A stretch of DNA of 64,000 nucleotides, taken from the NCBI GenBank assembly GCA_963789005.1, contig CAWBIZ010000008.1:1-64000 (forward strand). Direction: 5' to 3'. Below the pieces are notes generated by a model. It did not search any database, was not told where the DNA came from, and was given only the letters and a program-made list of their open reading frames with translations. The stretch comes from DASSUW01 sp963789005 (GTDB taxonomy: Bacteria > Actinomycetota > Thermoleophilia > Solirubrobacterales > Solirubrobacteraceae). Of the stretch, positions 17,752-29,827 are shown one piece after another. The position numbers were made by a program, and so were the translations under genes. How positions within the stretch are numbered: position 1 is the first letter of the stretch; every line of letters begins with the position of its first letter.

Positions 17752-20385
17752 GTGACGATCGCCGACGCCCCCGCGCCCGCCGCCGCCCTCGATCGCGATA
17801 CGCAGCTGCTCTCCGAGCTGCTCGAGGAGACGATCGCCCGCCAGGGCGGCGAGAGCCTGCGCGCCGGCGTCGTGCGCCTGCGCCGTGCCGCGGCCCGGGC
17901 GCGCGCCGGCGAGGACGGCGCCGAGGCGGCGGCGCTGGTGGAGGAGATCCTCGCGGGCGACTCGCTCGACGTCATCCGCGCCTGCTCGATGGAGCTGCAC
18001 CTGGCCAACCTCGCCGAGACGCGCGAGCGCGTGCGCCGGCGCCGCGGCTACCTGCGCGAGGCCGGACCGCCGCAGCGCGAGTCGCTCGCCGAGGCCGCCG
18101 CGCAGCTCGCCGCCCGCCCCTCGAAGGCCGCCGCCCGCGCGCTCGACGACCTGCGGCTGGAGCTCACCTTCACCGCCCACCCCACGGAGGCGACCCGCTG
18201 GTCGGTCATGAACCACGCCAGCGACGTGAGCGAGCACCTCGCCCGGCTCGACGACGAGCGGCTCGGCCCCGCCGCCAAGGAGCGCGTCGTCGACCACATC
18301 CGCGAGTCGCTCGCCCTCTGGTGGCAGACCGCCGAGGTGCGGCGGGAGCGCCCCCAGGTCGACGACGAGGTGCGGCGCAACCTGCACTACATCGACCGCG
18401 TGCTGTTCGACGCCGTGCCCGAGCTGGTGCGCGAGCTGGAGCGCTGCTTCGGCCCGCAGCCGCTCGACGCGGCGCCGCTGCGCTTCTCGAGCTGGGCCGG
18501 CGGGGACATGGACGGCCACCCGGGCGTCACGGCCGTCACGTTCACCGCGACCGTCGACCTGCACCGGCGCGTCGCCGCGCGGCTGCTGCGCGAGCGCGTC
18601 GAGCGGCTCGGCTCGCGCTACTCCCAGAGCGACGCCGAGATGGGCTCCGGTCGCACGGCGCTCGACGCCAGCCTGCGCCGCGACGGCGCGCTGATGCCCG
18701 AGGTCACGCGCCGGCTGGGGGAGCGGCGCCGCCACGAGCCGGTCCGCGCCAAGCTCAACTACATCTCCGAGCGGCTGCAGGTCACCGGCGACGATCCGGC
18801 CAGTCCGCTCGCGTACAGCGACCCCGAGCAGCTGCGGCGCGACCTCGAGCTCGTCCGCGACGCCGCGGGCGCCGGCCCGGTGGCCGACGGCGCGGTCAAG
18901 GACGTGCTGCGCCAGGTGAGCGCGTTCGGGCTGCAGCTCGCGCGGCTCGACGTGCGGCTCGCGGCCGACGCCGTCAACGAGTCGGTGCATCGCGACCTGC
19001 CGGAGCTCGACGGCGCCGGCGAGGAAGAGCGGCGCCGGATCCTCGGCGCGCGGCTCGCCGGCGTCGCCCCCGATCGCTTCGGCCCGATCTGCCCGCCGAC
19101 CGAGGCGCTGCACGCGGTCAGCACGGCGGCCCGGCGCTACGGCAGCGGCGCGACCGACACGCTCGTCATCTCGATGGTGCACGAGGTCTCCGACGTGCTC
19201 GGCGCGCTGTGGCTGGCGCGCCGTGCCGGGCTGGCCGGCCCCGGCGAGCCGATGCTCCACCTCACGCCGCTGTTCGAGACCTTGGACGCGCTCGAGCGCG
19301 CCCCCGAGACGATGGCCGCGCTCTACGGCGACCCCGGCTACCGCGAGCACCTGGGCCGCCACGGCGACCGCCAGGAGATCATGCTCGGCTACTCGGACTC
19401 GGCGAAGGACGCCGGCTTCCTCACCAGCCAGTGGGCGATCTACCGCGCCCAGGAGCGCCTCCTGGCCCAGGGGCCCGAGCACGGCGTCCAGGTCACGTTC
19501 TTCCACGGCCGCGGCGGGTCGCCCTCGCGCGGCGGCGGCCCCGCCCACCAGGCGATGCTCGCGCTGCCGCCCGGCACGGTCGAGGCCGGCGTGCGGATCA
19601 CCGAGCAGGGCGAGGTCATCTCCGCCAAGTACGCCGACCCCGGGCTGGCCGGCCGCTCGCTCGAGCAGCAGGTGTCGGCGCTGCTCCTGCATCGCGCGGC
19701 ACCGCCGTCACCCGTGCCGGACGCCTTCCGCGCCGAGGTCGACCGGCTGGCCGCCCACTCGCGCGACGTCTACCGCGGCCTGGTCGACGACGAGGCGTTC
19801 GTGCGCTTCTTCCGCCAGGTGTCGCCGGTCGACGAGCTGGGGGAGCTGACGATCGGCTCGCGGCCCGCGTCGCGACGCGCCGGCGGGAGCCTGGCCGACC
19901 TGCGCGCGATCCCGTGGGTGTTCGCGTGGACGCAGAACCGCATCCTGCTGCCCTCGTGGTACGGGGCCGGCACGGCGCTCGAGGCCGGCGACCTCGAGGC
20001 CCAGCAGGACATGTGGCGCTCGTGGCCGTTCTTCCGCATGGCGTGCTCGACGCTCGAGATGGCGCTCTTCAAGGTCGACCTCTCGGTCGGGCGGCGTTAC
20101 CTGGCGCTGGTGGAGGATTCGCTGGCCGAGCAGTTCTGGCCGGAGATCGAGGCCGAGCACGCGCGGGTGGTGGCGCGCCTGCTGGCGATCCGCGACGCCG
20201 AGGGCCTGCTCGACGCCACGCCGGCGCTGCGCGACCGCCTCTCGCACCGCAACCGCTGGGTCGATCCATTGTCACACCTGCAGGTCGCGCTGCTTGCTCG
20301 CTCGCGGGCCGGCGACAGCACCGTCGCCGACGCGTTGATGGCCACGATCACGGGCATCGCAGCGGGCTTGAGAAATACCGGCTGA
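17752..20385 (+). CDS. ppc: Phosphoenolpyruvate carboxylase
   Basis: 877 residues, close to the family length. It carboxylates PEP with bicarbonate to oxaloacetate, the main anaplerotic step. Catalytic signatures: TFTAHPTEATRWSV (catalytic His, about residue 142), GGDMDGHPGVT, GYSDSAKDAGFLTSQW and FFHGRGGSPSRGGGPAHQA (Arg-rich phosphate loop). The C-terminus ends MATITGIAAGLRNTG, the canonical buried tail, so the gene is complete. The start is GTG 17752. A hairpin at 20405-20422 follows. Confidence 0.95.
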   Translation: MTIADAPAPAAALDRDTQLLSELLEETIARQGGESLRAGVVRLRRAAARARAGEDGAEAAALVEEILAGDSLDVIRACSMELHLANLAETRERVRRRRGYLREAGPPQRESLAEAAAQLAARPSKAAARALDDLRLELTFTAHPTEATRWSVMNHASDVSEHLARLDDERLGPAAKERVVDHIRESLALWWQTAEVRRERPQVDDEVRRNLHYIDRVLFDAVPELVRELERCFGPQPLDAAPLRFSSWAGGDMDGHPGVTAVTFTATVDLHRRVAARLLRERVERLGSRYSQSDAEMGSGRTALDASLRRDGALMPEVTRRLGERRRHEPVRAKLNYISERLQVTGDDPASPLAYSDPEQLRRDLELVRDAAGAGPVADGAVKDVLRQVSAFGLQLARLDVRLAADAVNESVHRDLPELDGAGEEERRRILGARLAGVAPDRFGPICPPTEALHAVSTAARRYGSGATDTLVISMVHEVSDVLGALWLARRAGLAGPGEPMLHLTPLFETLDALERAPETMAALYGDPGYREHLGRHGDRQEIMLGYSDSAKDAGFLTSQWAIYRAQERLLAQGPEHGVQVTFFHGRGGSPSRGGGPAHQAMLALPPGTVEAGVRITEQGEVISAKYADPGLAGRSLEQQVSALLLHRAAPPSPVPDAFRAEVDRLAAHSRDVYRGLVDDEAFVRFFRQVSPVDELGELTIGSRPASRRAGGSLADLRAIPWVFAWTQNRILLPSWYGAGTALEAGDLEAQQDMWRSWPFFRMACSTLEMALFKVDLSVGRRYLALVEDSLAEQFWPEIEAEHARVVARLLAIRDAEGLLDATPALRDRLSHRNRWVDPLSHLQVALLARSRAGDSTVADALMATITGIAAGLRNTG

Positions 20386-20404
20386 GCAGGGATTTCGTGG
20401 GTGG

Positions 20405-20422
20405 GGTGCGGTTCTCCGCACC
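20405..20422 (+). terminator. Hairpin after ppc
   Basis: GGTGCGG-TTCT-CCGCACC, a perfect 7-bp stem with a tetraloop, 20 nt past the ppc stop. It is the likely ppc terminator. The rest of 20423-20521 shows no further structure I can support. Confidence 0.45.
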
Positions 20423-20521
20423 GGGTCGGTGGATGGCCGCACTCGGGTGGTGGCAGACCGCACACGCAGACGCAGGCCAGCGCGATATCGACGGGACCGG
20501 CGGAGTGCGAGATTGCTTCCC

Positions 20522-20605
20522 ATGAGCCCCACCGACATCTCCATCGTCCACGCCGCGGCCGTCCACAGCGTCCGCGTCACCAAGCGCGGCGGACGCCGCA
20601 GCTAG
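20522..20605 (+). CDS. Small unrecognised ORF (27 aa)
   Basis: ATG 20522 to TAG 20605 encodes MSPTDISIVHAAAVHSVRVT followed by a basic tail. I do not recognise it. It is followed 8 nt later by another small ORF with a good ribosome site, and the pair ends before a strong hairpin at 20797-20819, so a short bicistronic transcript is possible. It could equally be a leader peptide. No downstream gene on this strand exists for it to control within 3 kb. Confidence 0.3.
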   Translation: MSPTDISIVHAAAVHSVRVTKRGGRRS

Positions 20606-20613
20606 GAGCCTCC

Positions 20614-20733
20614 CGTGACCGTCACCGTCACACCCCGCCCGCCCGCCGCCTCCGCCTCGCACGCGTACACGCTCCCCACGGTGCGCGAGCTCCCGCCGGT
20701 CTCGCGTCCGGGCACCTTCGACTCGATCTGGTG
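20614..20733 (+). CDS. Small unrecognised ORF (39 aa)
   Basis: GTG 20614 is preceded by AGGAG seven bases upstream, a better ribosome site than most genes here have. The product is Pro/Ala/Ser-rich with a C-terminus RELPPVSRPGTFDSIW. A further short open frame from GTG 20731 overlaps its stop (GTGA) and runs into the terminator. The Trp-ending tail and tandem arrangement recall small peptide operons, but no maturation enzyme is near. Function not assigned. Confidence 0.35.
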
Positions 20734-20796
20734 ACCGGCGCGCCGGCCTCGCCCCCCGCGCCGGCGCCCGAGATCGAAGCATCCTCCCCTCGCCAG

Positions 20797-20819
20797 ACGC
20801 CCGCCTCACCGGCGGGCGT
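20797..20819 (+). terminator. Strong hairpin between the small ORFs and ogt
   Basis: ACGCCCGCC (20797-20805) pairs with GGCGGGCGT (20811-20819) around TCACC; TTGACGTT follows. It lies 7 nt from the stop codon of the convergent ogt gene and probably works for both strands. Confidence 0.6.
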
Positions 20820-20825
20820 TTGACG

Positions 20826-21305
20826 TTAAACCGCGAGTCGCTGACCGGCTGCCACGGCCTCGTGCTCGAGCAGCCAGCGCTTGCGCTCGAGGCCGCCGCC
20901 GTAGCCGACGAGCGAGCCGTCGGCGCCGATCACGCGATGGCAGGGGATGACGATCGAGATCGGGTTGCGGCCGTTGGCGAGGCCGACGGCGCGCACGAGC
21001 TTGGGATCGCCGAGCCGGTGCGCGAGCTCCGAGTAGGAGATCGTCTCGCCGTAGGGGATCTGGGTCAGCTCGGCCCAGACGCGCTGCTGGAACGGCGTGC
21101 CGTGAGGATCGAGGTCGAGCTCGAAGCTCTCGAGCTCGCCCGCGAAGTAGGCGTCGAGCTGCTCGCGCACCGCGTCGAACGGGCCGCCGGCGGTGGGCGC
21201 CGCGGTCTCGTCGTGGCGCAGGTAGAGGTCGGTGAGCCGGCCGTCGCCTGAGGCGCGCAGCAGGATGTCGCCGACCGGGCTGGGATGAAGGGTGGAAAAG
21301 GTCAC
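20826..21305 (-). CDS. ogt: Methylated-DNA-protein-cysteine S-methyltransferase (Ogt)
   Basis: 159 residues. This suicide repair protein takes alkyl groups from O6-alkylguanine. The active-site motif is ISIVIPCHRVIGADGSLVGY with the acceptor Cys. The DNA-binding helix is GTPFQQRVWAELTQIPYGET, and RAVGLANGRNP holds the Arg finger region. The N-terminal about 70 residues form the usual alpha/beta domain. It stands 37 nt from the end of the upstream EEP-family gene on the same strand, so they may be co-transcribed. Confidence 0.92.
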   Translation of the reverse strand: MTFSTLHPSPVGDILLRASGDGRLTDLYLRHDETAAPTAGGPFDAVREQLDAYFAGELESFELDLDPHGTPFQQRVWAELTQIPYGETISYSELAHRLGDPKLVRAVGLANGRNPISIVIPCHRVIGADGSLVGYGGGLERKRWLLEHEAVAAGQRLAV

Positions 21306-21342
21306 GCCGGGTGCAACGTCGCAGGCGCGGCGGACGTGAGCG

Positions 21343-22314
21343 TCAGACCTTGAGCGACATCCACAGCGGCCGGTGGTCGCTCAGGTAGTACTGCAGCCAC
21401 TCGAAGAAGCGCCTCCGGTCGTCTTCGCTCCCCGCGCCCCACAGGTCGCGGAAGACCGCGCCGTCGAAGTCGAAGATCCCGACCTGCTCGATCGCGTCCT
21501 TGATCGGGCCGGGGAAGATCGCCATCTGGTCGTAGTCGGCGTCGTCGCGCACGTTCGTCCCGCCGACCTTGGTCGCGTGCTCGGGCAGGATCAGCCCGCG
21601 GCGCACGAGCGCGTTGTACACGCGGTCTCCGGGCCGGCGCTTCGGGAGGTTGAAGTCGCCGAGCGCGACCACGTCCTTCGCGAACGCGTACTTGGAGCCG
21701 CGGCGCAGGTCCGCCCAGCGGGCCACGGCGTACGCCTCGAGCACGCGGCGGTCCATGCCGGCGCGCCCGTCGGCGCCGAAGTACAGGTGGGCGTTGGCGA
21801 ACGTCAGCCGCTGCCCGCGCACCTCGAAGGTGGTGATGAAGGGGTTGCGGTCGAAGCCGGTGAATCCCGACGTGACGTCGGCCATCCGCACGTCCCCGAG
21901 ATCGGCGGCCGCGACTGTGAGCTCGCCGACCTCCTCGAGCGGCTTGAACTTCGTCGAGTCGAACAGGAACGCGAAGCGCTCCCGGTTGCCGCCCGCGTCG
22001 TTGAACAGCACGCGGTACTTCTTCGGCAGCAGGGCCTGCACGGCGCGCAGCCCGGTGAGGTCGTCGTTGACCTCCTGGATCGCCACGAAGTCGAACCAGC
22101 CCACGATCTCCGCGAGCAGGCGATGGTCGTCGTCCCCGCGCTCCTGCGCGCCGAGGTTGGCGATGTTCCAGGTGGCGATCAGGATCCGCCCGGCCGCCTT
22201 GCGCGGAATCGCCCGGTCCTTCTTGTCCGGCAGCGAGCTGTAGCCCCGGAGCGCCTTCAGCTCCTCGTCGACGTCCCAGTCGAAGGGGAAGTCCGGCTTC
22301 TTGAACTCCGCCAC
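21343..22314 (-). CDS. Endonuclease/exonuclease/phosphatase (EEP) family protein
   Basis: 323 residues. All EEP catalytic motifs are visible in order: ATWNIANLG (Asn), FVAIQEVND (metal Glu), FANAHLYFG (His), VALGDFNLP (Asp/Asn) and YLSDHRPLWM (Asp-His). The fold is that of exonuclease III/DNase I and Mg-dependent phosphodiesterases; the substrate could be nucleic acid or a phosphorylated small molecule. There is no signal peptide, so it is likely cytoplasmic. It precedes ogt, compatible with but not proof of a repair role. Confidence 0.85.
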   Translation of the reverse strand: MAEFKKPDFPFDWDVDEELKALRGYSSLPDKKDRAIPRKAAGRILIATWNIANLGAQERGDDDHRLLAEIVGWFDFVAIQEVNDDLTGLRAVQALLPKKYRVLFNDAGGNRERFAFLFDSTKFKPLEEVGELTVAAADLGDVRMADVTSGFTGFDRNPFITTFEVRGQRLTFANAHLYFGADGRAGMDRRVLEAYAVARWADLRRGSKYAFAKDVVALGDFNLPKRRPGDRVYNALVRRGLILPEHATKVGGTNVRDDADYDQMAIFPGPIKDAIEQVGIFDFDGAVFRDLWGAGSEDDRRRFFEWLQYYLSDHRPLWMSLKV

Positions 22315-22359
22315 TGGTCCACCCTACGCGCTGTCGCCGACCTCGGCGGATCCGCACGA

Positions 22360-23820
22360 TCACCGTCCGTAGGGGTACCACCAGTCCTTGACCTCGAGCT
22401 TGGTCTCGATGTGGACGTGCTTGGTCTCCTGGAAGGCGTCGAGGCCCTCCTGGCCGAGCTCGCGGCCGGAGCCGGAGCGCTTCATGCCGCCGAACGGGCC
22501 GGCGTCGTTGTCGGTCAGCGGGTCGTTGATCCAGACGGTGCCGGCGCGCAGCTCGCGCGCGCAGCGGATCGCGGTCTCGAGCTCGCGCGTGTAGACGTTG
22601 GCGCCGAGGCCGTAGGGCGAGGCGTTGGCCAGCTCGATCGCCTCGTCGAGGCCGCTCACCGGGACGATCGGCGCGACCGGGCCGAAGGTCTCCTCGCGCA
22701 GGAGGTCGGTCTCCGCGGGCGCGCCGGTGACCACGGTGGGGGCGAAGAAGTGGCCGCGGTCGTGGCCCGCGCCGTCGCCGCCGACGACCACCTGCGCTCC
22801 GGCCGCGACGGCGCCCTCGACCTGGGCGCGGACCTTGTCGCGCTGGGCGGCGCTGACCATCGGGCCGACGTCGGTCTTGGGATCCATCGGGTCGCCGACG
22901 GTGAGCGTGCGCGTATGGGTGACGAACGCGTCGAGGAAGTCGTCGTAGACCTCGCGCTGGACGTAGAAGCGCTCGGCCGACGTGCACACCTGGCCGGCGT
23001 TGAGGAACGCGGCCCAGGCGCCGCCGCGAGCGGCGATCTCGATCTCGGCCGCCACGTCGGCGCAGACGATGAACGGGTCCTTGCCGCCGAGCTCGAGGTT
23101 GACGCGCGCGACCCGGCGCGCCGCGCGCTCGGCGATCCGGATGCCGGTGGCGACGCTGCCGGTGAACGCGATCCCGTCCACGCGCTCGTCGTCGACCAGC
23201 TTCTCGCCGACGTCGCCGCCGCCGGCCAGCAGCGCGACCAGCCCGGCCGGCAGGTGGTCGACGCACGGGGCCAGCGCGAGGGTGGAGAGGGGCGTCAGCT
23301 CCGACGGCTTGCAGAGCGCGGCGTTGCCGGCGGCGAGCACCGGCGCCAGCTTCCAGGCCAGCAGGAGCAGCGGGTAGTTCCACGGGACGATGCAGGTGAC
23401 GAGCCCGAGCGGCTCCTTGAGCACGAGCGCGAGCTGGGAGGACTCGACGGGCGGGATCACGCGGCCCTCGGCGGTGCGGGCGAGCTCGGCGTAGAAGTCG
23501 AACGCGCTCGCCGTCCAGCCGACCTCGTCGCGGTTCTCCACGAGTGGCTTGCCGCCCTCGCGGGTCATCAGCTCGGCCAGCTCGTCGGTGCGGGCGCGCA
23601 TCCGCGCGGCGACCTCGTGCAGCGCCTCGGCGCGCTCGGCGGCGGGCGTGGCGGCCCACTCGCGCTGCGCCCGCCCGGCGCCCTCGATCGCGGCGTCGAG
23701 CTGGGCACCATCGGGCGTCCCGACCTCGGCCACGCGCTCCTCGCGGAACGGGTCCTCCACGGCGAGCGCCGGCCCGTCCCCGGCCACCAGCTCGCCGCCG
23801 ATCAGCAGTCGCGTCTCCAT
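22360..23820 (-). CDS. NAD(P)-dependent aldehyde dehydrogenase
   Basis: 486 residues, full family length. It oxidises an aldehyde to the acid with NAD(P)+. Motifs: IVPWNYPLLLLAWKLAP (catalytic Asn), ELTPLSTLALA, GIAFTGSVATG (cofactor loop), LELGGKDPFIV (general-base Glu) and FLNAGQVCTSAERFYV (nucleophile Cys). The C-terminus KHVHIETKLEVKDWWYPYGR is typical of the betaine/aminobutyraldehyde branch, but the substrate is not certain. A CTAAAGG palindrome lies 10 nt before the start codon and may be its operator. Confidence 0.9.
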   Translation of the reverse strand: METRLLIGGELVAGDGPALAVEDPFREERVAEVGTPDGAQLDAAIEGAGRAQREWAATPAAERAEALHEVAARMRARTDELAELMTREGGKPLVENRDEVGWTASAFDFYAELARTAEGRVIPPVESSQLALVLKEPLGLVTCIVPWNYPLLLLAWKLAPVLAAGNAALCKPSELTPLSTLALAPCVDHLPAGLVALLAGGGDVGEKLVDDERVDGIAFTGSVATGIRIAERAARRVARVNLELGGKDPFIVCADVAAEIEIAARGGAWAAFLNAGQVCTSAERFYVQREVYDDFLDAFVTHTRTLTVGDPMDPKTDVGPMVSAAQRDKVRAQVEGAVAAGAQVVVGGDGAGHDRGHFFAPTVVTGAPAETDLLREETFGPVAPIVPVSGLDEAIELANASPYGLGANVYTRELETAIRCARELRAGTVWINDPLTDNDAGPFGGMKRSGSGRELGQEGLDAFQETKHVHIETKLEVKDWWYPYGR

Positions 23821-23829
23821 CGGCCCAAT

Positions 23830-23852
23830 CTAAAGGGGTCTGACTCCTTTAG
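23830..23852 (-). promoter_or_regulatory. AT-rich inverted repeat upstream of the aldehyde dehydrogenase
   Basis: CTAAAGG (23830-23836) and CCTTTAG (23846-23852) form a perfect dyad with a 9-nt spacer (GGTCTGACT), ending 10 nt before the start codon. It could be a repressor site or an attenuating hairpin. The GGTCTGAC core resembles small GGGGTCTGACCCC-type dispersed palindromes seen in other GC-rich bacteria, from memory. The remaining 23853-24076 shows nothing else I can support. Confidence 0.4.
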
Positions 23853-24076
23853 GGTCGTCCGGCGCGAGGCCGATCTGCTCGAGATGAACGAGCCCCAAGC
23901 CGAGGACGAGCTGCGGTCCGGTAGCGGGCGGCGGCGGCCGGTCGGTCCGACCGCCCGTCCCCGACGGCGCGCTTGTGCCCCGCGTCTCGCGGGCGTAGGG
24001 TCGCCTCAAATAGAGAGCGTCGTGCATCGCACGCTCACCCAGGGCGCAACGCGCCCGCATCGGAGGTCTCCACCAC

Positions 24077-25591
24077 ATGAGAAGGCTTCTTGTTCCTGCA
24101 ATCGTCTCGCTCGGCTTGGTCGTCGGTGCTTCGCCGGCGCAGGCGGGGCCGTTCGCGCTCGGCCCCACGCACACTGCCTCGGGCCTCAGCCCGTTCGCGC
24201 CCGGGTGCGGCGGTCCCGGGGAGGCGAGCGCCGGCAGTGTCCTCTACCAGAACGCCGAGGTGGAGACGCACGTAGCCGTCAATCCGACGAACGCCGACAA
24301 CGTCGTCGCGTACTGGCAACAGGACCGCTGGAACGACGGCGGGTCGCACGGGAACCTCGCCGGCTACTCGCTCAACGGTGGCGCGAGCTGGGCGTACAGC
24401 GCACCGCGCTTCTCGCGCTGCTCGGGCGGAGCCGGTCTGGGCAACGCCGGCGACTATCAGCGGGCGACGGACCCGTGGCTCTCCTTCGGCCCGAACGGCC
24501 GACTGCACGCGGTCGGACTCGTCTTCGACAACTCGACGCCGCGCAACGCGGTCCTGGCCGCGTTCTCGGACGACGGCGGGGCGACCTGGAGCCTGCCGCG
24601 CATCGTCCAGTTCGACAACCCGCGCGCGCTCGGCAACAACTTCAACGACAAGGAGACGCTGACCGCGGATCCGTTGGACTCCTCGCTCGTCTATGCCACC
24701 TGGCAGCGAATCGTGTCGCCGAGCGAACGGGCGTCGCAGAAGGGGTACGAGAACGCGTTCAGCTGGTACTCGGAGGCCTACTTCGCCCGCTCGACCAACG
24801 GCGGTCAGTCGTGGGAGCCCGCGCGCGCGATCTTCACGCCGCGTGGCAGGCACGTGCAGACGATCGGCAACATGGTCGAGGTCCTTCCCGACGGGACGCT
24901 GATCAACGGCTTCAACCTGATCCAGGCCAGCAACCGCCAGGGGATGCGGGGCTACAACGTCGCGCTGGTGCGGTCCCCCGACAAGGGCGTGACGTGGTCC
25001 GACGTCATCGTCGTCGACGGGCTGCGCTCCGACGAGGTGAGCGATCCCGACGACGGTCACGACGTCCGTACGGGCGACATCCTGCCGGACTGGGCGGTCG
25101 ATCGGAGCACGAACCCGGCGACACGCGGCAACGTCTACGTGGTCTGGATGGACACGCGCTTCAACGACCCCGACCACAACGACGTCCTGCTGGCCCGCTC
25201 GACCAACGGCGGCCTGACCTGGGACGCGCCCGTCGTGGTCGACCGCACCCCGAGCGGGGTGGACGCCTTCACGCCGATGGTCGACGTCGACTCGTCAGGC
25301 CGCGTCGCGGTGACCTACTACGACTTCCGCCGTGACGTTGCCGGGGACACCGCGCTGTCGACCGACTTCTGGGCGGCTCACTCCCACAACGGAGGCGTGT
25401 CGTTCTCGGACGAAGACCTGCTGACGCCCGTGCCGTTCGACATGCGCACCGCGCCGGACGCCGGCGGCTACTTCGTCGGCGACTACACCGGACTGGACCA
25501 CTTCGGCACCACGTTCCACCCGACGTGGGTCGGGGCCAACGACGGAGACCTCGCAAACCGCACCGACGTCTTCCACCGGACGGCGGGATAG
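24077..25591 (+). CDS. Secreted Asp-box (BNR/sialidase-like) beta-propeller protein
   Basis: 504 residues with a signal peptide (residues 1-23, ending AQA). At least five Asp-box turns are visible: SLNGGASWAYS, SDDGGATWSLP, STNGGQSWEPA, SPDKGVTWSDV and STNGGLTWDAP, spaced as in a six-bladed propeller. Sialidases and other secreted glycosidases share this fold, but I do not see a clear Arg triad or Tyr/Glu nucleophile, so a substrate should not be assumed. The protein is monocistronic and followed by a 13-bp hairpin. Confidence 0.82.
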   Translation: MRRLLVPAIVSLGLVVGASPAQAGPFALGPTHTASGLSPFAPGCGGPGEASAGSVLYQNAEVETHVAVNPTNADNVVAYWQQDRWNDGGSHGNLAGYSLNGGASWAYSAPRFSRCSGGAGLGNAGDYQRATDPWLSFGPNGRLHAVGLVFDNSTPRNAVLAAFSDDGGATWSLPRIVQFDNPRALGNNFNDKETLTADPLDSSLVYATWQRIVSPSERASQKGYENAFSWYSEAYFARSTNGGQSWEPARAIFTPRGRHVQTIGNMVEVLPDGTLINGFNLIQASNRQGMRGYNVALVRSPDKGVTWSDVIVVDGLRSDEVSDPDDGHDVRTGDILPDWAVDRSTNPATRGNVYVVWMDTRFNDPDHNDVLLARSTNGGLTWDAPVVVDRTPSGVDAFTPMVDVDSSGRVAVTYYDFRRDVAGDTALSTDFWAAHSHNGGVSFSDEDLLTPVPFDMRTAPDAGGYFVGDYTGLDHFGTTFHPTWVGANDGDLANRTDVFHRTAG

Positions 25592-25601
25592 GCGCAGAAG
25601 C

Positions 25602-25632
25602 CGGGCCGCCGCGGCGAGTCCGCGGCGGCCCG
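25602..25632 (+). terminator. Strong hairpin after the Asp-box gene
   Basis: CGGGCCGCCGCGG (25602-25614) pairs perfectly with CCGCGGCGGCCCG (25620-25632) around CGAGT, 10 nt past the stop codon. It is probably a terminator. The following 25633-25861 contains no gene I can support. Confidence 0.65.
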
Positions 25633-26652
25633 CCCGACTTCACCGATCGCGACGCCGAGGTCGACGAGGCACCCGCCGCTCTCAGGGTTCAGCTTCGCGG
25701 CCGGCCCGGCAAACGGGATCGCCCGCGCCGTCGGCGTCGCGCTCGGACTACGTGCATGGAGGCTGCGAGCCGAGCCTTCGTTGGCGCGGTCGCTGGCCGT
25801 CGGCGCGTGGCTCGTCGGCGGCGCCTGGGCGGCGGCTCGGGAGAGGTCCCGCTCTGCTGACTCAGGTGGTGAAGCCGAGGATGAGCTGCCCGGTTTCGAG
25901 CGGGACGTCGTGCTGTGGGGCGTGGCCGACGCCCTCCAGCTCGACCCAGTCGGCGTGAGGGAGCCAGTCGGTGCGGTAGCGGGCGGCGGCGGCCGGCCAG
26001 GGGAGGAGCCGGTCCGCGGTTCCCCAGACGATCCGTACGGGGCAGGCGATGAGCTCCGCGTCGATGCTCCAGCCCTCACGGAGCGCGTTCTCGATCAGCG
26101 CGGGCGCTCCCTCGGTTGCGGCGACGGCGCGCAACTGGTGCGCGAGCAGGTCGGCGGGGATGTGCTCGAAGCGCTCGGTCAGCAGCGCCGTCGCGCGGCG
26201 GCGGCCCTCGGTCGACGCGAGGATGGCCTCGGCGTGCGGCGCCGCGGCCTTCGCCTGCTCGAGCAGCGCCGCCTGGAAGCCCAGCAGCTCGCGGTACGAG
26301 TCGTCGCCCGACGCCCAGCCGCCGGCCGGGGCCAGCGCGACGACGGTCCGGGCCCGCCCGCGGGCGGCGAGCTGGAGCGCCACGTAGCCGCCGAGCGAGT
26401 TGCCGACCAGGTGCGCGGTCTCGAGCCCGGCCTCGTCCATCGCCCGCTCAGCCTCGTCGACGACCGCCGCCGCCGGATCGCCTTCAAGCGGCGGCCCGCC
26501 GGCATGGCCGGCGAGCGTCACCGCGAGGACTTCGTGCCGCCGCTCGAGCGCTGGCAACACGAGCTCCCACGTCCGCCATGTGTCCAGGAAGCCATGCAGG
26601 CACACCAGGGGCGGCCCTGAGCCGCCCCGATGCGCTGGTGTAAACGTAAGAG

Positions 26653-29523
<2,871 letters not shown>

Positions 29524-29524
29524 C

Positions 29525-29539
29525 GAGAAGCTCCTTCTC
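29525..29539 (-). promoter_or_regulatory. Hairpin over the nrdJ ribosome binding site
   Basis: On the minus strand GAGAAG-GAG-CTTCTC forms a 6-bp stem with a 3-nt loop, ending one base before the ATG at 29523. The Shine-Dalgarno AAGGAG lies inside the stem and loop, so folding could limit initiation. Confidence 0.4.
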
Positions 29540-29827
29540 TGCTGTGGCCCGCTGGCCGTTCGGCGAAAACTGTGGGCCGACGAGTTTCGAGGTCGCTTCG
29601 GACGGACTCGATGCGGTGTCGTCAGCGACCGCGGAACGAGCAGGAAATCGCCTCTAATTCTACCGCGTCGAGGCCGTCATCGGGCCTCGTACGGAGGCGC
29701 CGATGCGCTCGATCTCGTGCTCGCTGTCGCCGTGATGCTCGGGCGAACGTCAACGGCGGCTGGGTAGGGAGGTTGGGGTGCCGGCCGTGTTGGTCGGCCT
29801 CGGGGCGGGGCGGCGGTCAAGCCGGGA

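Noticed and set aside
16987..19692. A minus-strand open frame of 901 codons opposite ppc and padR
   Set aside because: It is complementary to well-conserved PEP carboxylase and PadR sequences and has no recognisable motif.
21373..25335. A plus-strand open frame of 1320 codons across several genes
   Set aside because: It spans the antisense of the EEP-family protein and the aldehyde dehydrogenase and runs through intergenic palindromes; a product of low stop-codon frequency.
25633..25861. A small gene between the Asp-box gene terminator and the hydrolase
   Set aside because: Short frames exist on the minus strand (one reads LNPESGGCLVDLGVAIGEVG), but there is no ribosome site, start or family support.
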